A stretch of 42,605 bases of DNA from positions 1 to 42,605 of IMG/VR virus record IMGVR_UViG_3300020477_001071, one strand, 5' to 3'. Shown here in pieces: positions 24,576 through 32,856 of this stretch (position 1 is the stretch's first letter; every line of letters begins with the position of its first letter). Made by a program: the position numbers and the translations under genes. Source of the stretch: a virus. Under the pieces are notes generated by a model. It was not told the DNA's origin. It was given only the letters and a program-made list of their open reading frames with translations, and searched no databases.

Positions 24576-25178
24576 CTACCAATTATGTCGAGCCCCATAT
24601 GCACCATTTGTTGGAGTTGGGCTACCATCTTGATAAGTAATTCTACCCGGAGAATCTGACGTGGTATTAGCTGCAATATCTGTGCCTGAAGCACGAACTG
24701 TAGCCGATGTATCACCAGCTTTGTCAATGTCATATACTCCAGCTGTACCATTAGAAGGACCAGAACTAAATGCTCCGGTAAATTCATTCCAATTACCAGC
24801 AACCACAGCCGTTTTGTAATAGTAAGTTCTTACTACATCAATAGACAATGGGGTATTTGCATCATTTGCGCTATTAGACTGACCACCCTGTAGGGTCGTG
24901 TTGGATATACCTGCAATAGTGGTTTGAGCAACACTAATAACTTGTGTTCCAGCATTAATGACCGCTGCTCCATTTGCGGACACAACACCGCCAACGCCAG
25001 AAACGATGGTAACAATAGGGTTGCCTTCGCCAAGTGCCGATGAGGACCAATTAGTTGAATCAGAAACAGTTCCACCATCTCTAATATTACCATGTCGATT
25101 GTCCACATATAGAGGCAGGCCGTTTTCGCCATACGATCCTGTAACTGGAGTTGAAGTAATATTTGTAATAAAAGCCAT
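24576..25178 (-). CDS. Probable virion protein, Ser/Thr/Gly/Ala-rich
   Basis: A 200-residue beta-rich-looking protein (many Thr, Ser, Gly, Ala, Val, almost no Lys). I chose the ATG at 25178 (MAFITNITS) because it has a GAGAGG site six to ten bases upstream; a longer frame back to 25280 contains a Lys/Tyr-rich stretch unlike the rest. It stands alone between an intergenic region and a strong terminator, as expected of an abundant structural protein. A short decoration or fibre-type role is possible, but I recognise no fold. Confidence 0.62.
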   Translation of the reverse strand: MAFITNITSTPVTGSYGENGLPLYVDNRHGNIRDGGTVSDSTNWSSSALGEGNPIVTIVSGVGGVVSANGAAVINAGTQVISVAQTTIAGISNTTLQGGQSNSANDANTPLSIDVVRTYYYKTAVVAGNWNEFTGAFSSGPSNGTAGVYDIDKAGDTSATVRASGTDIAANTTSDSPGRITYQDGSPTPTNGAYGARHNW

Positions 25179-25211
25179 AACAAAACCCTCTCTTTTAAAG
25201 AGATTATAGTT

Positions 25212-25217
25212 TTCCTT
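25212..25217 (-). promoter_or_regulatory. Possible -10 element for the short virion-like gene
   Basis: In the 76-base gap, ACTATAATCTC on the minus strand (TATAAT at about 25202-25207; boundaries approximate) is about 25 bases upstream of the start. -35 weak. The gap also has an AT-rich tract. Confidence 0.3.
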
Positions 25218-25254
25218 ATAAATCCTAATTATTTTAAATCCTGTCCACCTATAA

Positions 25255-25941
25255 TTACACCAAAGCTTCTTTAATTGCACTGATAGATTTGAACTTTTCT
25301 GATCCTAAAATTCCGTCTACAAACCCATAGGTTATAGCGTCCTTAGAAGATAACCACCAATCTTCCTTAGACTCTAGTTTACGTCGAATAAATGTTTTGG
25401 TTTTAGCTTTAGTCATATCTTTAAAATATTCACCTGTGGTAGAACATGCCTCTGCATATATATTGTACATCTGAGACTTACTTAGTCTAGTAAGCTCATA
25501 ATAAGACTGCACTTGTTTTGTTGTGCCCGACATAGTCTGTTCACCTTCGTGAATAAGCCAATAACAATTAGGCATTGTGATACGCAATCCCTTTTTGTAT
25601 ACGGCTTGTGGAATAATACTACCCATGGAAGCCGCAATACCATGACATATAAAAATAAATGATGATGGGCTTTGCTGAATCGCATCGTACATCATCATAC
25701 CACTTTCCCATTCACCTCCTATACTATTTTGATGAATGACAATCGGCGCATGATTAATACTATTTAAGATTTGGAGATTTTTCAGAAACTTATTAGACAT
25801 TCGACTGTCTATACCAGAGTCTTCTCCGTCCTCTATATGTCCATGTAAAAATATTTCTCTACTAGCAATGATAATATCATTGTCATGTGCTTCAGAAATA
25901 TGTGAATACTCGGACGTGCTAGATTTGCTTTGGATCGGCAT
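25255..25941 (-). CDS. ClpP-like serine protease
   Basis: A 228-residue ClpP/crotonase-fold protease. The catalytic serine is in G-I-A-A-S-M-G-S (about residue 110), the histidine in W-L-I-H-E-G (about 135), and the aspartate probably in the K-E-D-W-W-L-S-S-K-D-A segment (about 190-200). N-terminal strand I-F-L-H-G-H-I is typical. In tailed phages such proteins often process the prohead or act with host Clp ATPases. Here it lies next to virion-like genes but no capsid gene is in view, so maturation protease is a possibility only. It overlaps the upstream gene by 23 bases. Confidence 0.82.
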   Translation of the reverse strand: MPIQSKSSTSEYSHISEAHDNDIIIASREIFLHGHIEDGEDSGIDSRMSNKFLKNLQILNSINHAPIVIHQNSIGGEWESGMMMYDAIQQSPSSFIFICHGIAASMGSIIPQAVYKKGLRITMPNCYWLIHEGEQTMSGTTKQVQSYYELTRLSKSQMYNIYAEACSTTGEYFKDMTKAKTKTFIRRKLESKEDWWLSSKDAITYGFVDGILGSEKFKSISAIKEALV

Positions 25942-26404
25942 CTTGATTATTATCCGTTGTCGTTTTAGACGTTTGATTGGTGGTTACGTATCGCACCATT
26001 TTATCGCGAACACTTGTCATAACATCTCTATCCACAAACATTTTACCAACTGCTATACGAAATCTATATGGAGTTAGTATATCCAGAGCTTCAATCCCCG
26101 GATGTTCTCCTATAATTTTATAAAAATCTTTAGTTAATTTAAAATTTGCATGTCCTACCCAAAACTTAAACACCTTACTTGCCATCGTATGCTCTGTTAA
26201 TGGTAGAACACCAAAAGGAGTTACAATACTACGTATGTGAGAAATAGACTGTAAATTTTCAGCATGTTCGACTAATTCCTCACTAGTTAAGACTTGTTCT
26301 ATATTAGCAATATCTTCATCAAACTCTTCCTCTTCTGCGTCAAAAGCGTCGATCCATTTTTCCCAATATACATCACATCCTTTGGGCTTAGGTATATCAT
26401 TCAT
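25919..26404 (-). CDS. Hypothetical protein upstream of clpP-like gene
   Basis: A 161-residue protein, acidic in the first 50 residues (E-E-E-E-F-D-E-D) with a mixed helical middle and a disordered Thr/Asn/Gln-rich tail. No domain recognised. It overlaps the ClpP-like gene by 23 bases and follows thyA by nine bases, so it belongs to the same transcript. A scaffold or accessory role is not demonstrable. Confidence 0.55.
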   Translation of the reverse strand: MNDIPKPKGCDVYWEKWIDAFDAEEEEFDEDIANIEQVLTSEELVEHAENLQSISHIRSIVTPFGVLPLTEHTMASKVFKFWVGHANFKLTKDFYKIIGEHPGIEALDILTPYRFRIAVGKMFVDRDVMTSVRDKMVRYVTTNQTSKTTTDNNQDADPKQI

Positions 26405-26413
26405 AATAACACC

Positions 26414-27238
26414 TCAAACTGCAACAGGAAAATTAATTTTTGGATGTGGATTGTAATGATCAATAGCAACGTGTTGGCTACTCCAATCATAAATACACGG
26501 GAATCTACCCAAATCCACTGTGGGAAGGTCTCGCGGATCTCGTAAGACTTGTTCTTTGGCTCCATCTATATGGTTTTCATATATATGACAATCTGCAAAT
26601 GTACCCTGTAGTATACCCGGAACCAACCCTGATTCATGTGCTAAGAGCAATAATAAAGTGGCGTAACTAGCAATATTAAATGGAATACCTAACATTAGGT
26701 CGCAACTTCGCTGATGCCATATTAAGTTAATGTGATCTTGAATAACTACCACATTCCATAATACATGACACGGAGGAAGGGCCATACGATCAGCCTGTAT
26801 TGGATTCCATGCTGAACAGACCATTCTTCTACTGTCGGGATTGTTTTTCAGTGTTTGTACGATTGTGTCAAACTGATCATAGCGTTCTAAACAACCATCG
26901 TCATTTTCATCAAAAACATGATTAAATCTACGCCATTGATAGCCATATATTGGTCCTAAATCATTATCATCATTATTTGTAGGATTAGACCATTCATTCC
27001 AAATATTACAGTTTCTATCTTTAAACCACTGTTTGGACGTAATGCCTTTAATAAAGCCTTCTAGCTCGGTCCAAATACTTCTATAAGCCATCTCTTTAGT
27101 TGTTAAAAGAGGAAAGCCATCTTGCATATTATGTCGAAAGACTTGTCCAAACGACGTTAAAGCCCTATCTCCAGTACGTGTTTCTTTCCAAAAACCATTT
27201 ACTAAAACGTCTTCAACGATATTTAAATATTGTTTCAT
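26414..27238 (-). CDS. thyA: Thymidylate synthase (ThyA)
   Basis: A 274-residue folate-dependent thymidylate synthase. Catalytic cysteine in A-L-P-P-C-H (C157); phosphate-binding R-S and the substrate-defining Asn in F-N-I-A-S-Y (N188) are present. N188 favours dUMP, whereas dCMP hydroxymethylases carry Asp there, so this makes dTMP. Length is near normal (E. coli 264). It takes dUMP from the dCMP deaminase and dUTPase. It overlaps the upstream small gene by four bases. Confidence 0.93.
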   Translation of the reverse strand: MKQYLNIVEDVLVNGFWKETRTGDRALTSFGQVFRHNMQDGFPLLTTKEMAYRSIWTELEGFIKGITSKQWFKDRNCNIWNEWSNPTNNDDNDLGPIYGYQWRRFNHVFDENDDGCLERYDQFDTIVQTLKNNPDSRRMVCSAWNPIQADRMALPPCHVLWNVVVIQDHINLIWHQRSCDLMLGIPFNIASYATLLLLLAHESGLVPGILQGTFADCHIYENHIDGAKEQVLRDPRDLPTVDLGRFPCIYDWSSQHVAIDHYNPHPKINFPVAV

Positions 27239-27699
27239 TTAAAATCTCCTTCCGATAACGATTTTAAGGAGAATACCTCAGATGGATCTATAGCCAAAGA
27301 ACTATCTTTACTGTCGTCATTCTGTTCATCGTCAAAAAGAAGCTTCCATTTTGCAATAGTGTCAAGTATAGTAGATTGGTATTCAGGATGTTCTTTAGAC
27401 CATAAATATAATGATTGTAAGAAATATTCAGCCAACAAACCTGAGTTCATCATATGTAAAACAGTTCCGGTAACCTCTATAGCTTCATCGTTAGCTCTGG
27501 TCATACTAGTCGTCACCGCAAATTCTCCATCTTCACGCATATACATAGTAAATACTGTGCAAGCACTAGATAAATTACTTGCCAGATCAACATCTGTAGC
27601 TATGTCATCGTCCTTTTCTAGGGAAGGCTCTGATGATTGTTCGCTTTTAGTATAATTTATCAGTATTTTTCGTAATTTGTTGAGAAATATATGTATCAT
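27235..27699 (-). CDS. Hypothetical acidic protein between guaC and thyA
   Basis: A 154-residue protein with an acidic, disordered N-terminal segment and a helical middle (residues about 40-115). No domain recognised. It overlaps thyA by four bases and lies 44 bases from the GMP-reductase-like gene. It may be an accessory to nucleotide enzymes, but there is no evidence beyond position. Conservation of frame, clean starts and operon spacing support a real gene. Confidence 0.55.
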   Translation of the reverse strand: MIHIFLNKLRKILINYTKSEQSSEPSLEKDDDIATDVDLASNLSSACTVFTMYMREDGEFAVTTSMTRANDEAIEVTGTVLHMMNSGLLAEYFLQSLYLWSKEHPEYQSTILDTIAKWKLLFDDEQNDDSKDSSLAIDPSEVFSLKSLSEGDFK

Positions 27700-27743
27700 A
27701 AATATTTTTAGCCTTGATCCCTATATATACTATACACCCAATA

Positions 27744-28844
27744 CTAAAGCGACCGATCAAAGTGGGTGCGATTAACTCGAATGAATTCTGCACATTTCGA
27801 CATATCTTTAATAGATGTTGCGCCTATATATGCACAACAACTTCTCACACCACCTAAAATATCTTGAATTACGTACTTTGCTGGTCCTTTATAAGGTACT
27901 TTTATACTACGTCCTTCACTACTTCGATAATCATTTAAGCCTTCTCCATGTTTATCTTGAGCTATTTTAGATGACATTCCATAAAATTTTAAATATTTTT
28001 TAACTGTTTTGTCTGTAATTTCCGGGGGCTTGTCTTCATGCCAGTTTACCAAAGCTCCCTCTTCCCATTCTCCTTCACACTCTTCTGTTCCGGCTAGCAT
28101 ACCGCCCAACATTACAAAATCAGCATTGGCGGCTAGGGCCTTACAGACATCGCCCGCAGTTCTACATCCTCCATCAGCGCATATTAGACCCATTCGTTTT
28201 TCATCGCTTTTTAATCCGTGAGCAGCATGAGCACATTCGATAATTGCAGATAGTTGAGGATATCCCACTCCCGTTTTTAGTCTGGTAGTGCAAGCCGATC
28301 CGGGTCCAATACCTATTTTTACAATATCTACACCTCCATGTAGGATGAGTTCTTGTACCATTTCCGGCGTACATACATTACCTGCCATAATAATACATCT
28401 ATGAGAAAATTTTTGTCGAACCTTTGCACAAAATTTTACAAAATTTTCAGTGTATCCATTAGCCACATCAATACAAATATTAGGTACGATATTAGTCTGT
28501 TCAACAGTGTTGCATAACCTATCAAAATCAATGTCTTTAATACCTAATGTATACCAAGTATAAGTAGAAAATGGACAATATTCTAATTGCAATATAGTAT
28601 TGGGATCATAATACTTATGTAAGCATGTTATCATTCTATGAGGCGATAGTGCTTTAGACATAGCTAACGTGCCCGTAGTATCCATGTTAGCAGCCATAAT
28701 TGGAATTCCGCTCCATGACTTATTAGCATGATAGAACTGAAATGTTCGATCTAGTTTAACATTTTTACGCGATGCTGTATAAGTTCGATGCGGAGCTAGC
28801 AACACGTCATCAAAATCTAATTTTATATCGTGCTGTACTTTCAT
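27744..28844 (-). CDS. guaC: GMP reductase (IMPDH/GMPR family, CBS-free)
   Basis: A 366-residue TIM-barrel. The family signature G-P-G-S-A-C-T-T-R with active-site C185 lies at residues 180-188, followed by K-T-G-V-G-Y-P-Q-L-S-A, which is the GMPR-type sequence (E. coli C186). No CBS domains are present and the N-terminus is F-D-D-V-L-L-A-P, as in GuaC. It should deaminate GMP to IMP with NADPH, sending guanine toward adenine nucleotides. IMP dehydrogenase is the alternative, less likely given the GMPR-type loop and lack of CBS. It overlaps dut upstream by four bases. Confidence 0.85.
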   Translation of the reverse strand: MKVQHDIKLDFDDVLLAPHRTYTASRKNVKLDRTFQFYHANKSWSGIPIMAANMDTTGTLAMSKALSPHRMITCLHKYYDPNTILQLEYCPFSTYTWYTLGIKDIDFDRLCNTVEQTNIVPNICIDVANGYTENFVKFCAKVRQKFSHRCIIMAGNVCTPEMVQELILHGGVDIVKIGIGPGSACTTRLKTGVGYPQLSAIIECAHAAHGLKSDEKRMGLICADGGCRTAGDVCKALAANADFVMLGGMLAGTEECEGEWEEGALVNWHEDKPPEITDKTVKKYLKFYGMSSKIAQDKHGEGLNDYRSSEGRSIKVPYKGPAKYVIQDILGGVRSCCAYIGATSIKDMSKCAEFIRVNRTHFDRSL

Positions 28845-29263
28845 TGACCGCTACTCCCAAAACCTCCAGTACCTCTTTTTGTACTATCTAAGCGATCTAC
28901 CTCTATTAAGGGTAAAGGAGGCGCTGGCTGAACAAGTAACTGTGCCATCCTTTCTCCTTTATTAATAACGCAGTGTTCGTTAGAAGAGTTCCATAAGCAT
29001 ACTTTAATTTCACCTCGATATCCACTATCAATTACTCCCGCAAAACGATGGACGCCACGCTTAGTAGACATGCCCGATCTATCCCATATTAAGCCTACGT
29101 AACCGTTGGGAATAGCCATGGCGATATCAGTCCCAACCAACATTCGTTCGGAAGGTTCGATAATTACGTCTTCAGATGCATACAAATCCCATCCCGCATC
29201 ATCTTGATTTGCTTTGGACGGTAGCCTTGCATGTTTACTAAGTTTTTTGACTTTTAGTTCCAT
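28841..29263 (-). CDS. dut: Deoxyuridine triphosphatase (dUTPase)
   Basis: A 140-residue trimeric dUTPase with all five motifs in order: D-A-G-W-D-L-Y (22-28), D-R-S-G-M-S (61-66), A-G-V-I-D-S-G-Y-R-G-E-I (75-86), G-E-R-M-A-Q-L (103-109) and the C-terminal G-T-G-G-F-G-S-S-G (131-139). It keeps uracil out of DNA and supplies dUMP to ThyA. It overlaps a GT gene upstream by 26 bases and the GMP reductase by four. Confidence 0.93.
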   Translation of the reverse strand: MELKVKKLSKHARLPSKANQDDAGWDLYASEDVIIEPSERMLVGTDIAMAIPNGYVGLIWDRSGMSTKRGVHRFAGVIDSGYRGEIKVCLWNSSNEHCVINKGERMAQLLVQPAPPLPLIEVDRLDSTKRGTGGFGSSGQ

Positions 29264-30335
29264 AGATAGCCTCCTCTAGTTTGTCAATAGTATTGGTCCA
29301 TGAAAATTCATTAGCTGTATTAAGACCTCCTTTATTTATAATAGAATTGTCGGACTGCCATTTACGATAAAATTGTCGCATATGTTCTATCCCTTGGCTA
29401 ATACAATTATTATCTAATGATGCCCATTCTCCTAACCCGCTCTGGAAAAACATATCATCTTCTGCGGGTTCTAAAGTTGAGACATCTATCAAAAAGGAAT
29501 TTTCATTATTACAGAATTCGGTATGCGCGGAGTAATTAGTAGCAATAACATGCTTGCCCATAGCCATCATTTCTAATAATTCTAAATTCCAACCTTCTGC
29601 TCGACTAGGAAATATACCACAATTAGTGCGACCCATAATGTGAGAGACTTCGGCTGAAGTAGCTACTCTGGGTAATAAGCGTATTCTATTATCTGTTTTA
29701 TAATATCGTTCCCACTCTTGTCGTTGCTTGGGAGGTAAGAACGGATTAGAACACATCATCCAAAGTTCTACGTCTTGTTCGTTAGGAAATGCTTTTTTAA
29801 AGATTTCTAAGATCACGTCATGACCCTTACGCCTTTCCCATTTACCACAATTAAAAAACACACACTTATTAGTATCGTGGTTGCTTGGTGTTGCCGTAGG
29901 GGTAAAAATTGTAGAATCCACACCTAATGGAACAACATAAGTTGATGCCGATGGTATGTGGTCGTGAATAATGTCTTGTGCCCATTTCGACGCAACAATA
30001 ATATGATCTACAGAACTAAGATGATTAAGTCGTCTTTGGTCCAATGTATTAAGTTCAAAAAACGGAAATGCAAATGATGTTCCTTGCCCAATACGATCTG
30101 CCAATGCAAATTCATGCCATATTTTTAATGATGGCGAATCTGCAAAATTTTCAAACTGATTTGCCACAGATATAGCTTGTGTAATTAGTGAGGCATCTTG
30201 TTGATCAGAAGTTTCGACATTTCCAATGGGAAATAGAGCCACGTCAAATCGTGACATGGTGTGTTTTAAGATGTTAAGTCCGACTACGCCGTAACCTAAT
30301 GTATTAATAGGTGCTATAAGATTAAGTTTATGCAT
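29238..30335 (-). CDS. Glycosyltransferase family 4
   Basis: A 365-residue GT4 protein. The donor-binding motif E-G-W-N-L-E-L-L-E-M-M-A-M-G-K-H-V-I-A-T is about residues 247-266, the R-K-G-H element about 168-171. N-terminus M-H-K-L-N-L-I-A-P-I looks like the first Rossmann strand. It is separated from the other GT genes and sits inside a nucleotide-metabolism operon, overlapping dut by 26 bases; co-regulation suggests early expression. The donor is unknown. Confidence 0.85.
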   Translation of the reverse strand: MHKLNLIAPINTLGYGVVGLNILKHTMSRFDVALFPIGNVETSDQQDASLITQAISVANQFENFADSPSLKIWHEFALADRIGQGTSFAFPFFELNTLDQRRLNHLSSVDHIIVASKWAQDIIHDHIPSASTYVVPLGVDSTIFTPTATPSNHDTNKCVFFNCGKWERRKGHDVILEIFKKAFPNEQDVELWMMCSNPFLPPKQRQEWERYYKTDNRIRLLPRVATSAEVSHIMGRTNCGIFPSRAEGWNLELLEMMAMGKHVIATNYSAHTEFCNNENSFLIDVSTLEPAEDDMFFQSGLGEWASLDNNCISQGIEHMRQFYRKWQSDNSIINKGGLNTANEFSWTNTIDKLEEAIYGTKSQKT

Positions 30336-30375
30336 ATAGATAGACCGCTACGTAAAAAGTGACAGTATAATAAAA

Positions 30376-30410
30376 CCCCTTTACCTAGCTGATTCACTAA
30401 ATAAAGGGGT
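30376..30410 (-). terminator. Terminator after the ssb gene
   Basis: Inverted repeat CCCCTTTA / TAAAGGGG (30376-30383 and 30402-30409) with an 18-base loop, followed on the minus strand by TTTTATTATA. It ends the ssb transcript and separates it from the glycosyltransferase gene downstream. The 114-base gap has no gene. Confidence 0.82.
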
Positions 30411-30449
30411 CTTGTAAACCTAAAAACGACAATGGCGTTTTAAGGAGAT

Positions 30450-30854
30450 TTAAAAGGGCACTTCTTCAGCTTGGGCACTACTATTAGCGCGCGCTGGGGT
30501 ATCTGACTGAGATTTATTATTCTTACCACCTCCCGGAGTAAGATTAATTTTTTCAGCAACCATAGTAAGCTTGCTGCGCTTATCTCCTTCATCAGTTTCC
30601 CACTTGTTTAGCTTAAGTCGTCCCACAACCATCAGATGCCTTCCTTTAACAAGGTAGTCGTTTAGAGACTCGGCTTGTTTGCCCCAAATGGTTACGTCTA
30701 CAAAAGTTGTTTCTTCTTGTCGATCAGAGTCCTTGGACCAAATACGATTAGAAGCAATAACAACATCGGTAACAGCCGTACCACTAGGAGTAAACCGAAG
30801 CTCACTATCTTTTGTTAAACGTCCGCTAATAACTACTTCATTGAGATCACTCAT
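30450..30854 (-). CDS. ssb: Single-stranded DNA-binding protein
   Basis: A 134-residue SSB. Residues 1-110 form the OB fold: V-V-I-S-G-R-L-T-K-D-S-E-L-R-F (about 6-20) and V-D-V-T-I-W-G-K-Q-A-E (about 48-58). A disordered linker leads to the E-E-V-P-F tip, the conserved acidic tail that recruits host or phage partner proteins. The size is normal for phage SSB. Followed by a strong terminator, consistent with high expression. It is 14 bases from the small upstream gene. Confidence 0.92.
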   Translation of the reverse strand: MSDLNEVVISGRLTKDSELRFTPSGTAVTDVVIASNRIWSKDSDRQEETTFVDVTIWGKQAESLNDYLVKGRHLMVVGRLKLNKWETDEGDKRSKLTMVAEKINLTPGGGKNNKSQSDTPARANSSAQAEEVPF

Positions 30855-30868
30855 GTGTTTTAGGCCTC

Positions 30869-31096
30869 CTACTTTAATAGATTGCGATATCTCAAGGCTT
30901 TTCGTGCAAGGCGACGAGCATACATAGAGCCGTGTGTTCTAACAAGCTTGCGAAATTCGCCAGCTTTTTCCGTATTGGCAAAGCAAGACGTTACACCCTT
31001 AGTGCTTACTTCGCCAGTGGCAAACTTATTAATAGTTTTAATACCACACTTGTTAGATAAGAGAAGATTCCAGTCGGTAGTAGTCGTGTCCTTCAT
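30869..31096 (-). CDS. Small basic protein upstream of ssb
   Basis: A 75-residue protein with a basic C-terminus (Y-A-R-R-L-A-R-K-A-L-R-Y-R) likely to bind nucleic acid. No family recognised. It has a strong AAAGGAGG ribosome-binding site and heads the two-gene ssb transcript, with a -10-like element about 50 bases upstream. Its position suggests an ssb-associated role, not proven. Confidence 0.6.
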   Translation of the reverse strand: MKDTTTTDWNLLLSNKCGIKTINKFATGEVSTKGVTSCFANTEKAGEFRKLVRTHGSMYARRLARKALRYRNLLK

Positions 31097-31148
31097 TTTT
31101 TCCTCCTTTGTTAGGGTTAAAGATGGCTGACTAATTTTTGTGCCGATG

Positions 31149-31154
31149 CAATAT
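31149..31154 (-). promoter_or_regulatory. Probable promoter -10 for the ssb transcript
   Basis: In the 102-base gap on the minus strand, GTATAATATT lies about 45-55 bases upstream of the first start (approximate boundaries). A TTGCTC 19 bases upstream of TATAAT could serve as a weak -35. The same ten-base -10 occurs at two other places in the window. Confidence 0.5.
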
Positions 31155-31198
31155 TATACTCATGATTTTCCTGCTGAGAGCAAAAATTTTCAAAATTT

Positions 31199-32308
31199 TT
31201 ATAAAGTTGTTATTTCAATTTCGTCTGCATCTCCTATAACGCCTACGCCTATAACTACCGACGTTTCTAACTGTTCGTTAGAGGCTCCCGGATTCGTTGC
31301 CGGATAATATAGAGCATTATAGTTTCCGCTGGGCCTATTGTTAAATAAGAGAAACTTTTCTGTGGTATTATTATATAATGAAATCGAGGCCATTCGCCCA
31401 GATTGTACGCCAGTAGCTGTCTGTCGTCCCATGGCGATAACAAAAGAATCTTGATTATTGCCATCAATGGTTTTGGTTCCCCATGTTCCACTTGTACCAT
31501 GATCGGTCCAACTACTTAATCTACCCGTAGCATTAACGGCGGGGCCAGTGTCCAGATTTAAACTGAAAACGTAAGAATAATTCGTCGAAATAGCTTGCGT
31601 GTCTAAATTTTTAAGCTGAACGGAGGTTCCGCTTGATATGTTCGCTACAGCAGCAAAGGGCAACGTTTTCATATCGAGGTTATTGGTGGAATATCTCGAT
31701 CCGCTAGCTTCTAAAGTGCCATCTATAAGTAATCCTACTGGGGTTGGTGCTGCTGTGTCATGTGATTTACATGCAGCTAATATCAAGGTGGTTCCACCAG
31801 TATGATCAGTTGTATGAGAATGGAAGATATTATTACTCGCAGTGGTGCGTACACTGGTGTCTGTAGAACTACTATAGTCTGTGCCACTAATTAACGTGCC
31901 GCTTAAACCAGAATATGACAGATCAATAACAAAACACTGTCCATAATCGGTCTCTTCATTATGACCATCATTATAAATTCTTTTTCTATAAATGCCAATA
32001 TTTTGCGGAGGTGATGGTGCTGTAAATTGCCCTATATGACATACATATTGTCCTGAGCTATTGGTGTCATGTCTTTGATCTATAGAGCCAAGAATGTCTC
32101 CACCATCTCCTTCAAACGCAAATTTTGTACCTCCATGATTTCCGCCGGGACTAGTACAGTTTACCCATGAAACCATAACATATTCATTGCCCCCAACCAT
32201 TTGATTCGCATTGAGCAAAACACCTTGCTGAGTCCAGTCAGACTCTGTGGTCGTCTCTTGTGTAGTCTTTTCTTGATATACAAACTTCAACTTATTGGTA
32301 ATAGCCAT
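31199..32308 (-). CDS. Probable virion or fibre-like protein, Gly/Ser/Thr-rich
   Basis: A 369-residue beta-rich-looking protein (rich in Thr, Ser, Gly, Asn; few Lys). No signal peptide. Sequence pattern (repeated short strands with N-G/D-G turns and several Trp) suits a beta-sandwich phage structural protein such as a fibre or decoration protein; I recognise no named fold. It follows a short frame and a small gene and is upstream of the terminator-flanked region, all consistent with abundant expression. Confidence 0.62.
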   Translation of the reverse strand: MAITNKLKFVYQEKTTQETTTESDWTQQGVLLNANQMVGGNEYVMVSWVNCTSPGGNHGGTKFAFEGDGGDILGSIDQRHDTNSSGQYVCHIGQFTAPSPPQNIGIYRKRIYNDGHNEETDYGQCFVIDLSYSGLSGTLISGTDYSSSTDTSVRTTASNNIFHSHTTDHTGGTTLILAACKSHDTAAPTPVGLLIDGTLEASGSRYSTNNLDMKTLPFAAVANISSGTSVQLKNLDTQAISTNYSYVFSLNLDTGPAVNATGRLSSWTDHGTSGTWGTKTIDGNNQDSFVIAMGRQTATGVQSGRMASISLYNNTTEKFLLFNNRPSGNYNALYYPATNPGASNEQLETSVVIGVGVIGDADEIEITTL

Positions 32309-32310
32309 AT

Positions 32311-32367
32311 CTATATCTCCATTTTGTAAATTAATTCCTCTAAAGGGTTATCCTCTTTATAATTCAT
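32311..32367 (-). CDS. Micro-ORF, 18 residues
   Basis: An ATG at 32367, overlapping the end of the 132-residue gene upstream, opens a frame of 18 acidic residues ending with TAG three bases before the fibre-like gene. It includes the ribosome-binding site of that gene near its end, so it could be a translational leader or a chance frame. No family recognised. Confidence 0.3.
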   Translation of the reverse strand: MNYKEDNPLEELIYKMEI

Positions 32368-32755
32368 AATATTTTTCACCATCATATACGGTAAAGTTGT
32401 CATTATCGTTAAATAAATCAGCTTGTTCTAATTCGTCTTCATTAAGCTCGCACCCCACTTCTTTTATAGCGGTAAGCACTTTACCTCCCATAGTCATATA
32501 TTTAAACCATCCTAGATGGCGACGTACCACCCTTTTTAAAATACGATTCTCATTGATTGTGGGAGCGATGACGACCTCTTGACGTTCCTCTCTAGACTTT
32601 TTACATCCCTTAATTAAACGAATAACTGTTACAGAAATTTTACCTATTAAAATAAGAGTGGCTGGATCGACAAACACCTCTTCCGCTGCCCTACCCTTAT
32701 TATAAGCTCTATTGTAAATTTTTGTACTTAAAACGTTCTCTACATAAAGATTCAT
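32357..32755 (-). CDS. Conserved-type phage protein, unknown function
   Basis: A 132-residue protein. A hydrophobic V-D-P-A-T-L-I-L-I-G-K-I-S-V-T-V segment (about residues 29-45) is followed by basic, Cys-containing sequence and an acidic C-terminus. Similar small proteins occur in phages near structural genes but have no assigned function. It lies between the fibre-like gene and a strong terminator. Membrane association via the hydrophobic stretch is possible. Confidence 0.6.
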   Translation of the reverse strand: MNLYVENVLSTKIYNRAYNKGRAAEEVFVDPATLILIGKISVTVIRLIKGCKKSREERQEVVIAPTINENRILKRVVRRHLGWFKYMTMGGKVLTAIKEVGCELNEDELEQADLFNDNDNFTVYDGEKYYEL

Positions 32756-32795
32756 CGCTCACTCCACTATACAGCTACTATCGTTAAGTCTTCAT

Positions 32796-32832
32796 AATAA
32801 AAAAGGGGAGTAGGAGATACCCCCTACCCCCC
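32796..32832 (-). terminator. Strong rho-independent terminator
   Basis: A ten-base G/C-rich stem with one mismatch (32805-32814 with 32823-32832), short loop, and a run of T on the minus strand (TTTTTTAT). It sits just after the gene at 32857-33492 and ends its transcript. Confidence 0.9.
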
Positions 32833-32856
32833 AGAGTAGTTATCTAATTATTTAAA

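Noticed and set aside
24572-25183. Alternate-frame open frames in the short virion-like gene
   Set aside because: They are leucine- and glutamine-rich translations of a Thr/Ala/Gly-rich gene in another frame, typical of shadow frames.
25281-25941. ClpP-like gene as proof of a capsid maturation region
   Set aside because: No portal, scaffold or capsid gene is recognisable nearby, so this is kept only as a possibility.
26414-27238. dCMP hydroxymethylase making modified cytosine
   Set aside because: The deciding residue is Asn (F-N-I-A-S-Y), as in thymidylate synthase, not the Asp of hydroxymethylases.
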